From NCBI RefSeq assembly GCF_945952095.1, contig NZ_CAMFHL010000203.1:1-13793 (forward strand): DNA of 13,793 nucleotides, read 5' to 3'. The DNA is from an uncultured Arsenicibacter sp. (GTDB lineage Bacteria > Bacteroidota > Bacteroidia > Cytophagales > Spirosomataceae). Below are positions 1 to 7,907 of the stretch, piece after piece (the first letter of the stretch is position 1; each line of letters begins with the position of its first letter). The notes under the pieces were generated by a model. That model saw only the letters and a list, made by a program, of their open reading frames with translations. It did no database searches and had not been told where the DNA came from. Both the position numbers and the translations under genes were made by a program.

Positions 1-1635
1 CCCCTGACCCGTCGACGGCCCTCCCCCCTGCTTTGCCGGCCGGTCGGGATAGAAACCGGTAACCCGCTGCTGCATCAGTTCCGTAAACTGATTATATTTT
101 GTAAAGGGAAGGATCCGGTTACGCCTGGTATCAAACGTCAGCAGCCCCTGCTCAAGGCCAAGCAGGATATTGCCTTGTCTGTCCGGCCATGCCGAAACAC
201 ATCGGTTGTTGGGCAGCCCCAAAGGATAAGCAGCCGCTTTCTCTGTTTGCGGATCGTAGCGCAGTGCCCCGCCAAAAAACGTCCAGATAGCTCCGTCTGC
301 CGTCCGGACAAGCGGGCATAGGCTGAGCGTAAATATCGGATGTACATCGTCGGGCGATACGGCAGGCTGACTTTTTCCGGTTTGCAAATCAACGAACTGA
401 CAGGTGGGCGCATTTACCCAGAGCCGTTTACCTACCTGAGTCATGCCACGGATAGCCTGCCGGGAAGATGCCACAGGCTGATCCTCATCCACATGCAGAT
501 ACCGCTGAAAATGACTGACTTCCAGCGTCAGCATCAGAAAGCCGTTCACGCAATTGGCCCAGACAACGCCCGTCTGGTCAACAAACGTCCATTGCAGCTG
601 CTGCGTCCGCGCAATCGGGAAGCCCGAAGCCTTTAAATCAAAAACAATTCCCTGTTCAGGATGCCAGGCCACCAGCAATTGCGGACCGGTTATCCAGAAC
701 AGGCCGTGCAGTTGATCGTAATTGATATAGGTATTAGCCAGCAGCACCGACGGCGGTAACCCCAGCGATACGGGTACAATTGTTTTGTCGGGCCTGAGGA
801 TATAGAGTGCCTGCCGCGGGTTGGGCACTTCGTTAGCAGTCACCCCGACTCTGTCAAAGAGGTGATGCAAATAGATTGTCCCGTCAGCCATCCTTGCAAC
901 GGGCAATAACGTATAGTTGGACAGCAACCGGTAGCGGTTCAGGATACGCCCGGTCGAATCAACTTCAATCAGCGTACGGGGATGATCCGCGGTTTTGGGC
1001 ACCAGCGTAATCAATAATGTTTGCTCTGTTGTCTGAAATAACCTGTGCCCCGGACTCCAGCTATACTCCAGATCCGGATGCTGAAATACGGTCCGGAACA
1101 CGCCTTTTGGGGTCTGGTAAAGCACCTTGCCGCTGCGGGTGCGGAAATAGCGGCAAATATTATCACCCGATGGGGCAAACTCAATGAGCGGGTCTTTCTG
1201 CATCCAGGTACTGTGCGCAAATACAGCATGCACTGGTTGAGGTTGCGTCTCACCCGGCTTGATGACGTATTTGTAGTTCCCATCGCCAACCTGACAGGCA
1301 AACAGCCAGAAATTACCGGCATGATCGGTGGCCAGTCCGCAGATACCGGGGTTATAGGATTTCCGGGCTGATGCCGGCATTGTGGGGGCGATGAAGGTTT
1401 TCCCATTGAACCGGTAGGCTTCAGTCGGTGTACCGAGCCAGACGAACCCCTGCGGATCCTGCCCCATACTAAGAACCGACCGTTGCGGCAGGCCTTGTTC
1501 TGTAGTGATGTGTTTAACGCTGACCTGATACGAATAGGATGTATGGAGCGGCTGTGCCCCCCAGGCAGAGATACACCAACCAACCAATAATCCGGGTAAT
1601 AACCGCTTTACGGCTGTTAATAAACACAATTTCAT
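1..1635 (-). CDS. Two-component regulator propeller-domain protein, 3' end outside window
   Basis: This is an open frame of 545 codons from an ATG at 1635 to the left edge with no stop; I translated it by hand. It begins with a signal peptide (about residues 1-27, hydrophobic LLPGLLVGWCISAWGA). The first propeller repeat (about 41-80) is classic: ITTEQGLPQRSVLSM, then D-x-x-G-F-V-W-L-G-T and YRFNGKTF. Further degenerate repeats are seen at about 97-113 (GLATDHAGNFWLFA), 350-361 (FVDQTGVVWANC) and 443-501 (RTADGAIWTFFGGALRYD; PDRQGNILLGLEQGLLTFD). In this family the periplasmic propeller senses a ligand and is followed by a transmembrane helix and a histidine kinase, a hybrid kinase or a DNA-binding output. 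That part lies outside the window, so the output type cannot be told. It is transcribed away from the surface-protein cassette starting at 1959. The family call is firm; any link to the cassette is inference. Confidence 0.85.
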   Translation of the reverse strand, partial: MKLCLLTAVKRLLPGLLVGWCISAWGAQPLHTSYSYQVSVKHITTEQGLPQRSVLSMGQDPQGFVWLGTPTEAYRFNGKTFIAPTMPASARKSYNPGICGLATDHAGNFWLFACQVGDGNYKYVIKPGETQPQPVHAVFAHSTWMQKDPLIEFAPSGDNICRYFRTRSGKVLYQTPKGVFRTVFQHPDLEYSWSPGHRLFQTTEQTLLITLVPKTADHPRTLIEVDSTGRILNRYRLLSNYTLLPVARMADGTIYLHHLFDRVGVTANEVPNPRQALYILRPDKTIVPVSLGLPPSVLLANTYINYDQLHGLFWITGPQLLVAWHPEQGIVFDLKASGFPIARTQQLQWTFVDQTGVVWANCVNGFLMLTLEVSHFQRYLHVDEDQPVASSRQAIRGMTQVGKRLWVNAPTCQFVDLQTGKSQPAVSPDDVHPIFTLSLCPLVRTADGAIWTFFGGALRYDPQTEKAAAYPLGLPNNRCVSAWPDRQGNILLGLEQGLLTFDTRRNRILPFTKYNQFTELMQQRVTGFYPDRPAKQGGGPSTGQG

Positions 1636-1958
1636 AAGCTACGGGCAAGCACAAAGGCGCTCTAAAATACAGAATTTCCCCCAAACCTGATAGTACGTAT
1701 ACCGGATACCGGTTTATGTGAAAATTCAGCTAATCGACCGGTTTTGTTTTCATGACGCTGGAAGAGACGTAGCCCAATTCATAGTAAGCAATATAAAGCA
1801 CAAAACAGGCACATATAAGTACATATTTCCTATTCATCATAAACTTAAGAAGATATGCCGCGTAAAAATGTCCGTTTGGGGGTATATGATTGGCAAGATT
1901 GGGGAAGTCGGATGTCGTTGATTTGCGACGGAATTAAAAAAATAAACCCCATCTCTCT
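1636..1958. other. Divergent intergenic region, non-coding
   Basis: This 323-bp gap lies between the minus-strand sensor gene and the plus-strand cassette, so it should hold the promoters of both. It is AT-rich, especially 1780-1860. Short plus-strand frames here (1718-1921 and 1855-2058) have no recognisable protein features, and the second runs into A1 in another frame, so I do not call them. On the minus strand, CAGGTTTG (1689 to 1682) is one base off the TAnnTTTG -7 box and could serve the sensor gene. Near the cassette, 1888-1925 carries a candidate control element described separately. Confidence 0.6.
1888..1925 (+). promoter_or_regulatory. Candidate promoter/operator of the A1-B1 cassette
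   Basis: GATTGGCAAGATTGGGG (1888-1904) matches 15 of 17 bases of the motif GATTGGCAGGATTCGGG upstream of A2 (second repeat unit, starting about 5543). Just downstream, TTGATTTG (1918-1925) is one base off the TAnnTTTG -7 box. The similarity between the two cassette upstream regions is seen directly; a role as binding site and promoter is inference. Confidence 0.35.
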
Positions 1959-4415
1959 ATGTACTCATCACCTCAACTCAGGGTGCCCGACAGGTATGCC
2001 GGCCTGCGCGTCAGCCAGCGCCCGGTGTCTGTCCGGCGTCTCAGTCATCTTGTACTGACTGTATTGTTAGGACTTCTGCTGACCGGCATACCTACCTATG
2101 GTCAGACCGGGGCAGCGCTGAACTTCGACGGTTCGGACGATTACGTTGATCTCGGAACGGGTATTCCCAACACAGCCACCTTTACCCTGGAAGCCTGGGT
2201 GAATCCCGGAACAGGTTACGGTGCGTTTCCGGCAAGCTCCGATCCGGTAGAAATCATCAGCCGGTGGGGATTGGGCGGCACAGGTAATGCCTCGTACCGT
2301 CTGGGGATTAATTCAAACGGTACACTGGTCGGAGCCGTTTTCAATCAATCTTCGGGAGGGAGTACAGTAGTGACGTCAACCTCTGTTATAGCCGTCAATA
2401 CCTGGACGCACATTGCTTTTACCTGCTCGGCAGACAATATTCTTCGAATTTATATTAACGGCGTCCTGGCCGGAACCACTACGAACTGTTATGTTCCCCA
2501 GACCAGTAATTATGCGGTTTATTTAGGAAAGCCCATTGATGGTTATAACCGTTACAAAGGCAGTATCGACGAGGTGCGGATCTGGAACCGGGCCTTGCTC
2601 GCCTGCGAGATCACCAACCAGCGGAACTGCGAACTGCCCAATGGCCAAACAGGTCTGGTGGCTTATTACAAGTTTAACCAGGCAGCCGGAACCTCGCTAC
2701 CCGATGCCAGCGGCAATAACAACACGGGTACGCTCAATTCGTTTGCCCTGACCGGAGGCACCTCCAACTGGATTGCTACCGGCGGCGTAACGTCCGACAA
2801 CACCTGCCCGGCCTTTACGCTGACAGCCAATCCGTCGCTGACCATTGCCAACGGCAACAGTACTACCCTTACGGCCTCCGGAGCCAATAGCTATACCTGG
2901 AGCACCAATGCAACGTCGGCCAGTATTAATGTCAGCCCGACAACAACCACCCCCTATTCGGTTACCGGCACTACGGCCAATGGCTGTGCGATTGCGTCGG
3001 CAACCGTTAATATCATACAAAATATTCCGCCATGTACTACTTTCCTTGGTAGTGGTACAGCAACCGGTTTAGGCAGTAACGACGTTTACAAAGTACTCGT
3101 AATTGGTAACACTATTTTTGCCGGCACTGGTCTCGGACTTAGCAGATCAACTGATGGTGGAAATACTTTTACAAACAATAGGATTATCAACTCAAGCTCA
3201 ACAGGTGCAACTGTATACGATATTGTAACACAAAATAATATCATATATCTAGCTACCTCACAAGGCGTGTATAAATCAACTGATAACGGACAGAGCTTTA
3301 CACGTTTATTATCAGGCTTGTTTAAGGCATTATTTGTAGATAATAACACGATATACGCCGGCGGCTACACAGGAGATCTGTATAAATCAACTAATGCCGG
3401 CCAGACTTTTTCCAAGATACGCTCTTTCACAAGCACAATGATAACCGGTGTCTGGGCATCAGGTAATACTGTCTATGTAACAAACATGCTGGGCTTATCC
3501 AGTCCTACCGGTATTCACAAATCGATTGATGGTGGACAGACTTTTACAATGCAGTCATTCTCTGGTATTACTAATTACTATAGTTTTTTTATAACTGGTA
3601 ACACCATTTATGTCGGCACAAACGGAGGGCTGGCGATCTCTACAGACGGCGGACTTAACTATACACTTCGCAAGACAACTGATGGTTTAAGCAGTAATAA
3701 TGTCAAAGCCTTCTTCAAACAGGATGACTATATTTATCTTGCCACAGACAACGGCATCAGTATATCAGAAGATCAAGGACAAACCTTTACAAAGTACACA
3801 CTTGAGAACAGTGGAATAAACCCCAATGTGTTGTGTATATTTGTAAAGGGGTCCACTATTTACACAGGTACAGTCAGAGGCGTATTTACGTCTGGTTTCA
3901 TCGTCCGCACTATTATGCCGGGCAACCTTTCCTTTCTCAATACTGTAGCCACGTTGGCGCCCGGCACCTCTGCTACCCTGATTGCTCCGGTAAACAACGA
4001 TACGTATACATGGTCGACTTCATCTGGCAGCAGTTCGATTGTTGTAAATACATCGGGTACATACAGTGTAACTGCTACCGGTACCTGCTCGGGTGTCGGG
4101 TCCGTTTCTGTAACCGTATTACCTGTTAACTCCGGTACTGAAACAGCGTTTTTAACCACAACTCAGTGCCCCGTCAAGCTAACTATTACGCAGAATCATT
4201 ATCAGATGGATGTAACAGGCCCCGGTGGATATCAGTTTACCAACGTCCTCAGACCTACTTTTGTACCTTCTCCTGGTTCAGAACTATATCTTCCGGCAAC
4301 GGCTTTTATAACCAACATCAGAAAGGCCGGCACCTATACAGCAACCTTCTACGATAAGTCGAAAAAAGTAGTTTCTGTTATCAGTTATGCCGTTAACGGA
4401 AGTGGATGCCAATAA
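1959..4415 (+). CDS. A1: exported LamG / Asp-box propeller / Ig-like surface protein
   Basis: This is an 818-aa predicted exported protein. The start MYSS gives a long basic n-region, then a hydrophobic core (about 31-44) and likely cleavage after TYGQ (about 49). The paralogue A2 has the same layout. Domains in order: LamG/concanavalin-like (about 52-270; LNFDGSDDYVDLG, WTHIAFT, GSIDEVRIWNRAL, GLVAYYKFN); Ig-like (about 286-354; SYTWSTNATSASI); seven propeller repeats (about 365-648) with six Asp boxes at residues 397, 440, 477, 522, 561 and 603, e.g. STDGGNTF and SIDGGQTF; a second Ig-like domain (about 657-722); and a C-terminal module from C737 to C817. LamG and Asp-box propellers commonly bind glycans or proteins, so an adhesin-like or carbohydrate-binding role is plausible. 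No sialidase catalytic residues were recognised. It is probably co-transcribed with B1, 25 bp downstream. The propeller-coding part is markedly AT-richer than the LamG part. Confidence 0.85.
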   Translation: MYSSPQLRVPDRYAGLRVSQRPVSVRRLSHLVLTVLLGLLLTGIPTYGQTGAALNFDGSDDYVDLGTGIPNTATFTLEAWVNPGTGYGAFPASSDPVEIISRWGLGGTGNASYRLGINSNGTLVGAVFNQSSGGSTVVTSTSVIAVNTWTHIAFTCSADNILRIYINGVLAGTTTNCYVPQTSNYAVYLGKPIDGYNRYKGSIDEVRIWNRALLACEITNQRNCELPNGQTGLVAYYKFNQAAGTSLPDASGNNNTGTLNSFALTGGTSNWIATGGVTSDNTCPAFTLTANPSLTIANGNSTTLTASGANSYTWSTNATSASINVSPTTTTPYSVTGTTANGCAIASATVNIIQNIPPCTTFLGSGTATGLGSNDVYKVLVIGNTIFAGTGLGLSRSTDGGNTFTNNRIINSSSTGATVYDIVTQNNIIYLATSQGVYKSTDNGQSFTRLLSGLFKALFVDNNTIYAGGYTGDLYKSTNAGQTFSKIRSFTSTMITGVWASGNTVYVTNMLGLSSPTGIHKSIDGGQTFTMQSFSGITNYYSFFITGNTIYVGTNGGLAISTDGGLNYTLRKTTDGLSSNNVKAFFKQDDYIYLATDNGISISEDQGQTFTKYTLENSGINPNVLCIFVKGSTIYTGTVRGVFTSGFIVRTIMPGNLSFLNTVATLAPGTSATLIAPVNNDTYTWSTSSGSSSIVVNTSGTYSVTATGTCSGVGSVSVTVLPVNSGTETAFLTTTQCPVKLTITQNHYQMDVTGPGGYQFTNVLRPTFVPSPGSELYLPATAFITNIRKAGTYTATFYDKSKKVVSVISYAVNGSGCQ

Positions 4416-4440
4416 CATTAAGCCTACTAACATAAAGCTC

Positions 4441-5421
4441 ATGAAACTCATTTTTATATTCCGGGGTGTCCTTTTTGGCTTACTGATTTTATCCTCAAGC
4501 CTTCGTGCTGCCAGCATTGATATTACACCCATCTCAGCAACTTACTCTGTCGGACAAACCGTTAGTATTACATTAACAGGTTCTCCTAACACAAGCTATA
4601 CGCTTACTGCTCTCGAAAATGCGACCAGTACTACACCTATGACGGCTATTCGGGTCAGAGGTAGTCAGATCGTAACGTTTGGTGAAAACGAAACGACAAC
4701 ATCACTCTTAGTTGAATTTCTGCCGGGCTCTGAAGGTGAAGGACGCGTATTTTTATTAGTTGGCAGCAATGACGATCGAGAAATTTCCGGAGTAAAAACA
4801 ATTATTCCGGCACCATTTATTTCTCTTTCTCCGTCTGGAGCAATCTACTCAGAAGGTCAACGTATTACACTGACTATGACGGGAGGCCTGGCGGGTTTAT
4901 CGTACATTATCAAAATGTTTGATCAACCATCTATTTATGAAGCAATCGACCTTTCTGGAAATATTATTCCGACAACCAGTCAAGGTACAATTAATATAAT
5001 CAAATGGCAGGAAGGAATGACTAGTGCTGAGTTTTACATCCAGTTTAGTCAGGGCAGTAAGGGGAGTGATCGCTATTTAATCGTTCATGCTTTAGATTAC
5101 TCGCATCTGGCCTTCAGCCCGTCATTCAACATATGCCCTGGCAGTACTCTGGCCCTGGCCAATGATGTGTTAGTACCTGCATCGCTGGGGCCCAATAACT
5201 GCTCCGTGCTCGTGAATACACAGGCGCAGGGCAACAGCTTCGTTTTTACCGGACCTGATGGCTATGTGTTCAGTAACGTCTTTCGCAACGCAGGCACCTA
5301 TCAGGTTTCGGCCCCCATCACCAAACCTGGCACCTATCAGTTAACGATAACGTACGATGACTACTGCGGCAAAAGCACCGCTACGAAGTCCTTTACCGTA
5401 ACGGGAGAGGCCTGTAAGTAA
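4441..5421 (+). CDS. B1: exported protein with two Ig-like repeats and shared C-terminal module
   Basis: This is a 326-aa predicted secreted protein of unrecognised family. An in-frame ATG at 4387 would overlap A1. The ATG at 4441 is preferred because it starts directly with a signal peptide (MKLIFIFRGVLFGLLILSSS, cleavage near LRA-A) and matches the start of B2. Two tandem repeats follow (about 25-116 and 118-232), each opening with a P-x-x-(A/G)-x-Y-(S/A)-x-G-Q strand and containing a GS-x-G-x-x-R strand. They look like beta-sandwich Ig-like folds. The last 76 residues (251-326) are identical to B2 and contain C254, the motif TGPDGY, the motif GTYQLT and a terminal EACK. It lies 25 bp after A1. 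Its first three quarters are AT-rich and only moderately similar to B2, while the 3' end switches abruptly to GC-rich sequence. The function is unknown; a surface or extracellular partner of A1 is inferred. Confidence 0.8.
   Translation: MKLIFIFRGVLFGLLILSSSLRAASIDITPISATYSVGQTVSITLTGSPNTSYTLTALENATSTTPMTAIRVRGSQIVTFGENETTTSLLVEFLPGSEGEGRVFLLVGSNDDREISGVKTIIPAPFISLSPSGAIYSEGQRITLTMTGGLAGLSYIIKMFDQPSIYEAIDLSGNIIPTTSQGTINIIKWQEGMTSAEFYIQFSQGSKGSDRYLIVHALDYSHLAFSPSFNICPGSTLALANDVLVPASLGPNNCSVLVNTQAQGNSFVFTGPDGYVFSNVFRNAGTYQVSAPITKPGTYQLTITYDDYCGKSTATKSFTVTGEACK
5191..5420 (+). repeat. Near-identical 230-bp tract, copy 1 (3' end of B1)
   Basis: It matches 8688-8917 base for base at a constant offset of 3497, except for position 5244 (T versus C at 8741), a silent Val codon change. 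Identity stops within the stop codon (TAA here, TAG in B2). Just upstream, the genes still align but with many differences. Confidence 0.95.
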
Positions 5422-5435
5422 GTAGCAACGGACAT

Positions 5436-5482
5436 GGGCGACAAGGATTGTAAAGGTAAATTCTTTGCAACCCTTGTCACCC
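5436..5482. other. Long hairpin after B1 (20-bp stem, 7-nt loop)
   Basis: The arm 5436-5455 (GGGCGACAAGGATTGTAAAG) pairs with 5463-5482 (CTTTGCAACCCTTGTCACCC). Seventeen positions are Watson-Crick, one is G-U and two mismatch; the loop is GTAAATT. It lies 14 bp after the B1 stop. No T-run follows on the plus strand, so it is not a textbook intrinsic terminator. It may act as an mRNA 3' stabiliser, a processing site or a weak terminator between the two cassettes. The structure is seen directly; the role is inference. Confidence 0.6.
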
Positions 5483-5523
5483 CTCGCCATAATGAGTAGC
5501 CTTAACTGGCATAGAGAGTGACT

Positions 5524-5565
5524 TTGGCAGGATTCTGGTATCGATTGGCAGGATTCGGGTATCGA
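5524..5565 (+). repeat. Two tandem 21-bp direct repeats upstream of A2
   Basis: Units 5524-5544 and 5545-5565 are identical except one base (T versus G): each reads TTGGCAGGATT, then CTGG or CGGG, then TATCGA. The 21-bp period places both units on the same helix face, an arrangement used by activators that bind direct repeats, LytTR-type regulators among them. They end 28 bp before a -7 box. A related single motif lies upstream of A1. A protein-binding role is inferred. Confidence 0.75.
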
Positions 5566-5593
5566 AAAAAAAATTCCGGAAGACTACACAGCC

Positions 5594-5601
5594 TATGTTT
5601 G
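5594..5601 (+). promoter_or_regulatory. -7 box of A2-B2 promoter
   Basis: TATGTTTG matches the Bacteroidota -7 consensus TAnnTTTG exactly. No good TTTG element is present at the -33 position (an A-run followed by TTCC sits there), which fits a promoter that depends on an activator bound to the 21-bp repeats just upstream. The expected leader to the ATG at 5651 is roughly 40 nt. Confidence 0.55.
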
Positions 5602-5650
5602 CAGGCAGTTTTTTTCCATGATACCTGCTATCAACTTTATCATTAACTCT

Positions 5651-7879
5651 ATGCTATCATCAGTACCCTTCTTTTGTTATCTGACCCGACCGGATAAACG
5701 CAGCCGCTTCAACCGGCGCACCGGACTGAATAAGCTGTTAAGCCTCATTTTCCTTTTCGTAACGACCTTTGCCAGTACGTATGCCCAAACGCCGGGACAG
5801 TCTCTTCACTTCGACGGCGTGGACGATTACGTGAGCCTCGGCTCCAACCTGGGCAATTTTGGTACGGGCGATTTTACCATCGAAATTAAACTCCAGACAA
5901 CATTTAGCTCGGCTAACTCATCTTATACGTATTTACCGATTCTGGCCAAACGCCAGGACTGTGGCAACAGCAATATTTTCGGTCTTATACTCAACGCAAA
6001 CGGTTCGCTGGTCTGGGAAATGAGTGAAGCCAATGGGGTTAATGCTCAGTCCGGAACCACTACCGGCATTGCCTGCAACGATGGTGCCTGGCACCAGGCT
6101 ACCATCGTCCGGTCGGGTAGTAGTCTGAAGGTGTATATCGATGGTATCGAGTCGATGACCCTGACAGGTACACCAACCAACCTCGGCAACAGCAGTCCGT
6201 TTGTGATTGGCCTAAACGGGCTTACGTGTAGTCCCAACCGGTTTAAAGGCAATATTGACGAAATCCGTATCTGGAGCGTAGCCCGTACGGCAACCCAGAT
6301 TAACGACAAACAGAGCTGCGAACTGAACGGCAACGAAACCGGTTTGGTTGCTTACTACAACTTTAATCAGGGCACAGGCGAGGGAAGCAACAGCGGGGTT
6401 ACCAGTCTGACCAATGCCGTGAGTGGTGGTAGTGCAGGTACGCTCAACTACTTTGCCCTCTCGGGCAACACCTCCAACTGGACTACCTCCGGGGCGGCAA
6501 CCAAATGTGTTAATTGTAATACGTTTGTGACCCGAACTAACAATACTTCCATTTATGACATATATGTTATAGGTAATACCATTTATGCAGCTACGGCTGC
6601 CGGATTGAGCATCTCGACGGATGGGGGCCAAACCTTTACCAATAAGGCAATCAATGGTTCTGTGAGTGCAGCCAGTGTGTTTGTGACTGGCAATGTTATT
6701 TATACATCGGCCGGCCCGCGGCTGTCCCGCTCAACCGATGGGGGCCAAACCTTCACGACGCTCACCGACCAAAGCCCAGGCATTGATAACCTATTTGCTC
6801 AGGACAATATAATTATGGCCTCTAAAGGTGGTGGTTATGGTTACTATATACTCTCAACTAATGGCGGATCGAGCTTCACAACTAAACAGATCACCGAGGT
6901 TTTGAATGCTAAGGGAACGATTAATGACATCTTCGGGGCGAAGGATAGGATCTATTTGGCAGTATCTGGCTCTTCCCGGACAGGAACAGGGCTGTACGTT
7001 TCGACCGATAACGGCAATACCTTCACGCTAAATCCTAACCTGAACAGTGGTCTGACCGGCAGGAGCGTGTATGCGGTGAATGATATGATCTATTTTGGTA
7101 CCACGAACGGGTTGTACATCTCGTCGAATAATGGGCAGACGTTTACACAACGGACAACTGCTAATGGTCTGGGTGGCAATACGGTCTTCGGGATTTATGC
7201 CGTTGGAACCCGTATCTATGCCGCCACGAATAACGGCCTGTCTATCTCTACCGATGGCGGACAAACCTTTATCAATCATACCACCGACAATGGACTGGCA
7301 AGCAATACCATGAAGGCTGTGTCTGCGGCTGGCACTACAGTGTTTGCCAGCACAGCTGGAGGCCTGTCTATTGCCTCTTTCGGCCTGCAGACACGCAACC
7401 CAACGCCCGTGACCCAGGTGACCGGTGCAATCACCATTGCCCCCGGACAGTCGGTGACACTCACGGCCGCTGCCACCAATACCAGCTATACCTGGAGTAC
7501 CGGTAGCAATGCACAAAGCATCATTGCCAACTCGACTGATCTCTACTCAGTAACAGCCACCGGCGATTGCCCCGGTACAGCCTCCGTACAGGTCACGGTA
7601 CTTCAGGCAGCGGCGGGGACCACTACGGCCCAATCGGCGCTGGCAGCAACCAACTGCCCCGTTAAGCTGACGGCTACAGGCCTGAGCGGACAGCGGTTCC
7701 AGGCAACCGGTCCCGGCGGCTACCTCTTTAACGATGCATACCCCGGTACGGTAACAAACAAGGAAATTACGCTGACCAATATTAAACAGCCGGGTACCTA
7801 TACACTCCGGAGTGTCAACGCCTCCGGTGTGACCACCGCAGTCAACAGCTTCAACGTTACCGGTTCAGGCTGTAATTAA
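5651..7879 (+). CDS. A2: exported LamG / Asp-box propeller / Ig-like surface protein
   Basis: This is a paralogue of A1, 742 aa from the ATG at 5651. The frame is open from an earlier ATG at 5618, but MLSS at 5651 aligns with MYSS of A1 and has the same CTCTATG context. It has a basic n-region, a hydrophobic segment (KLLSLIFLFVTTFAS) and likely cleavage after TYAQ (about 46). Domains: LamG (about 52-285; LHFDGVDDYVSLG, GAWHQATIV, GNIDEIRIWSVA, GLVAYYNFN); seven propeller repeats (about 300-580) with Asp boxes at 322, 361, 402, 451, 491 and 533, mostly STDGGQTF; one Ig-like domain (about 585-652; SYTWSTGSNAQSI); and the C-terminal module from C669 to C741. Unlike A1 it lacks an Ig-like domain between LamG and propeller. 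It is GC-richer than A1 throughout the propeller. It is probably transcribed with B2, 28 bp downstream. Adhesin-like function is inferred. Confidence 0.85.
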   Translation: MLSSVPFFCYLTRPDKRSRFNRRTGLNKLLSLIFLFVTTFASTYAQTPGQSLHFDGVDDYVSLGSNLGNFGTGDFTIEIKLQTTFSSANSSYTYLPILAKRQDCGNSNIFGLILNANGSLVWEMSEANGVNAQSGTTTGIACNDGAWHQATIVRSGSSLKVYIDGIESMTLTGTPTNLGNSSPFVIGLNGLTCSPNRFKGNIDEIRIWSVARTATQINDKQSCELNGNETGLVAYYNFNQGTGEGSNSGVTSLTNAVSGGSAGTLNYFALSGNTSNWTTSGAATKCVNCNTFVTRTNNTSIYDIYVIGNTIYAATAAGLSISTDGGQTFTNKAINGSVSAASVFVTGNVIYTSAGPRLSRSTDGGQTFTTLTDQSPGIDNLFAQDNIIMASKGGGYGYYILSTNGGSSFTTKQITEVLNAKGTINDIFGAKDRIYLAVSGSSRTGTGLYVSTDNGNTFTLNPNLNSGLTGRSVYAVNDMIYFGTTNGLYISSNNGQTFTQRTTANGLGGNTVFGIYAVGTRIYAATNNGLSISTDGGQTFINHTTDNGLASNTMKAVSAAGTTVFASTAGGLSIASFGLQTRNPTPVTQVTGAITIAPGQSVTLTAAATNTSYTWSTGSNAQSIIANSTDLYSVTATGDCPGTASVQVTVLQAAAGTTTAQSALAATNCPVKLTATGLSGQRFQATGPGGYLFNDAYPGTVTNKEITLTNIKQPGTYTLRSVNASGVTTAVNSFNVTGSGCN

Positions 7880-7907
7880 TCCCCTCTCCTTCCCAGAATA
7901 TAATACA

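Noticed and set aside
1011..1583. A 190-codon minus-strand open frame.
   Set aside because: It overlaps the sensor gene in another frame. The sensor frame has a signal peptide and clear propeller motifs, while this one is Arg/Ser/Pro-rich shadow sequence.
1718..2058. Two short plus-strand frames (1718-1921 and 1855-2058) before A1.
   Set aside because: They have no recognisable motif, lie in AT-rich intergenic DNA, and the second runs into A1 in the wrong frame.
6600..7300. Regularly spaced similar DNA segments within A2 that could suggest a CRISPR-like or satellite array.
   Set aside because: They are the codons of the Asp-box protein repeats, remain in frame, and are only partly similar to each other.
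7028..7516. A 162-codon minus-strand frame opposite the A2 propeller.
   Set aside because: It is antisense to a well-supported repeat-rich gene; open antisense frames are expected from repetitive Ser/Thr/Gly codons.
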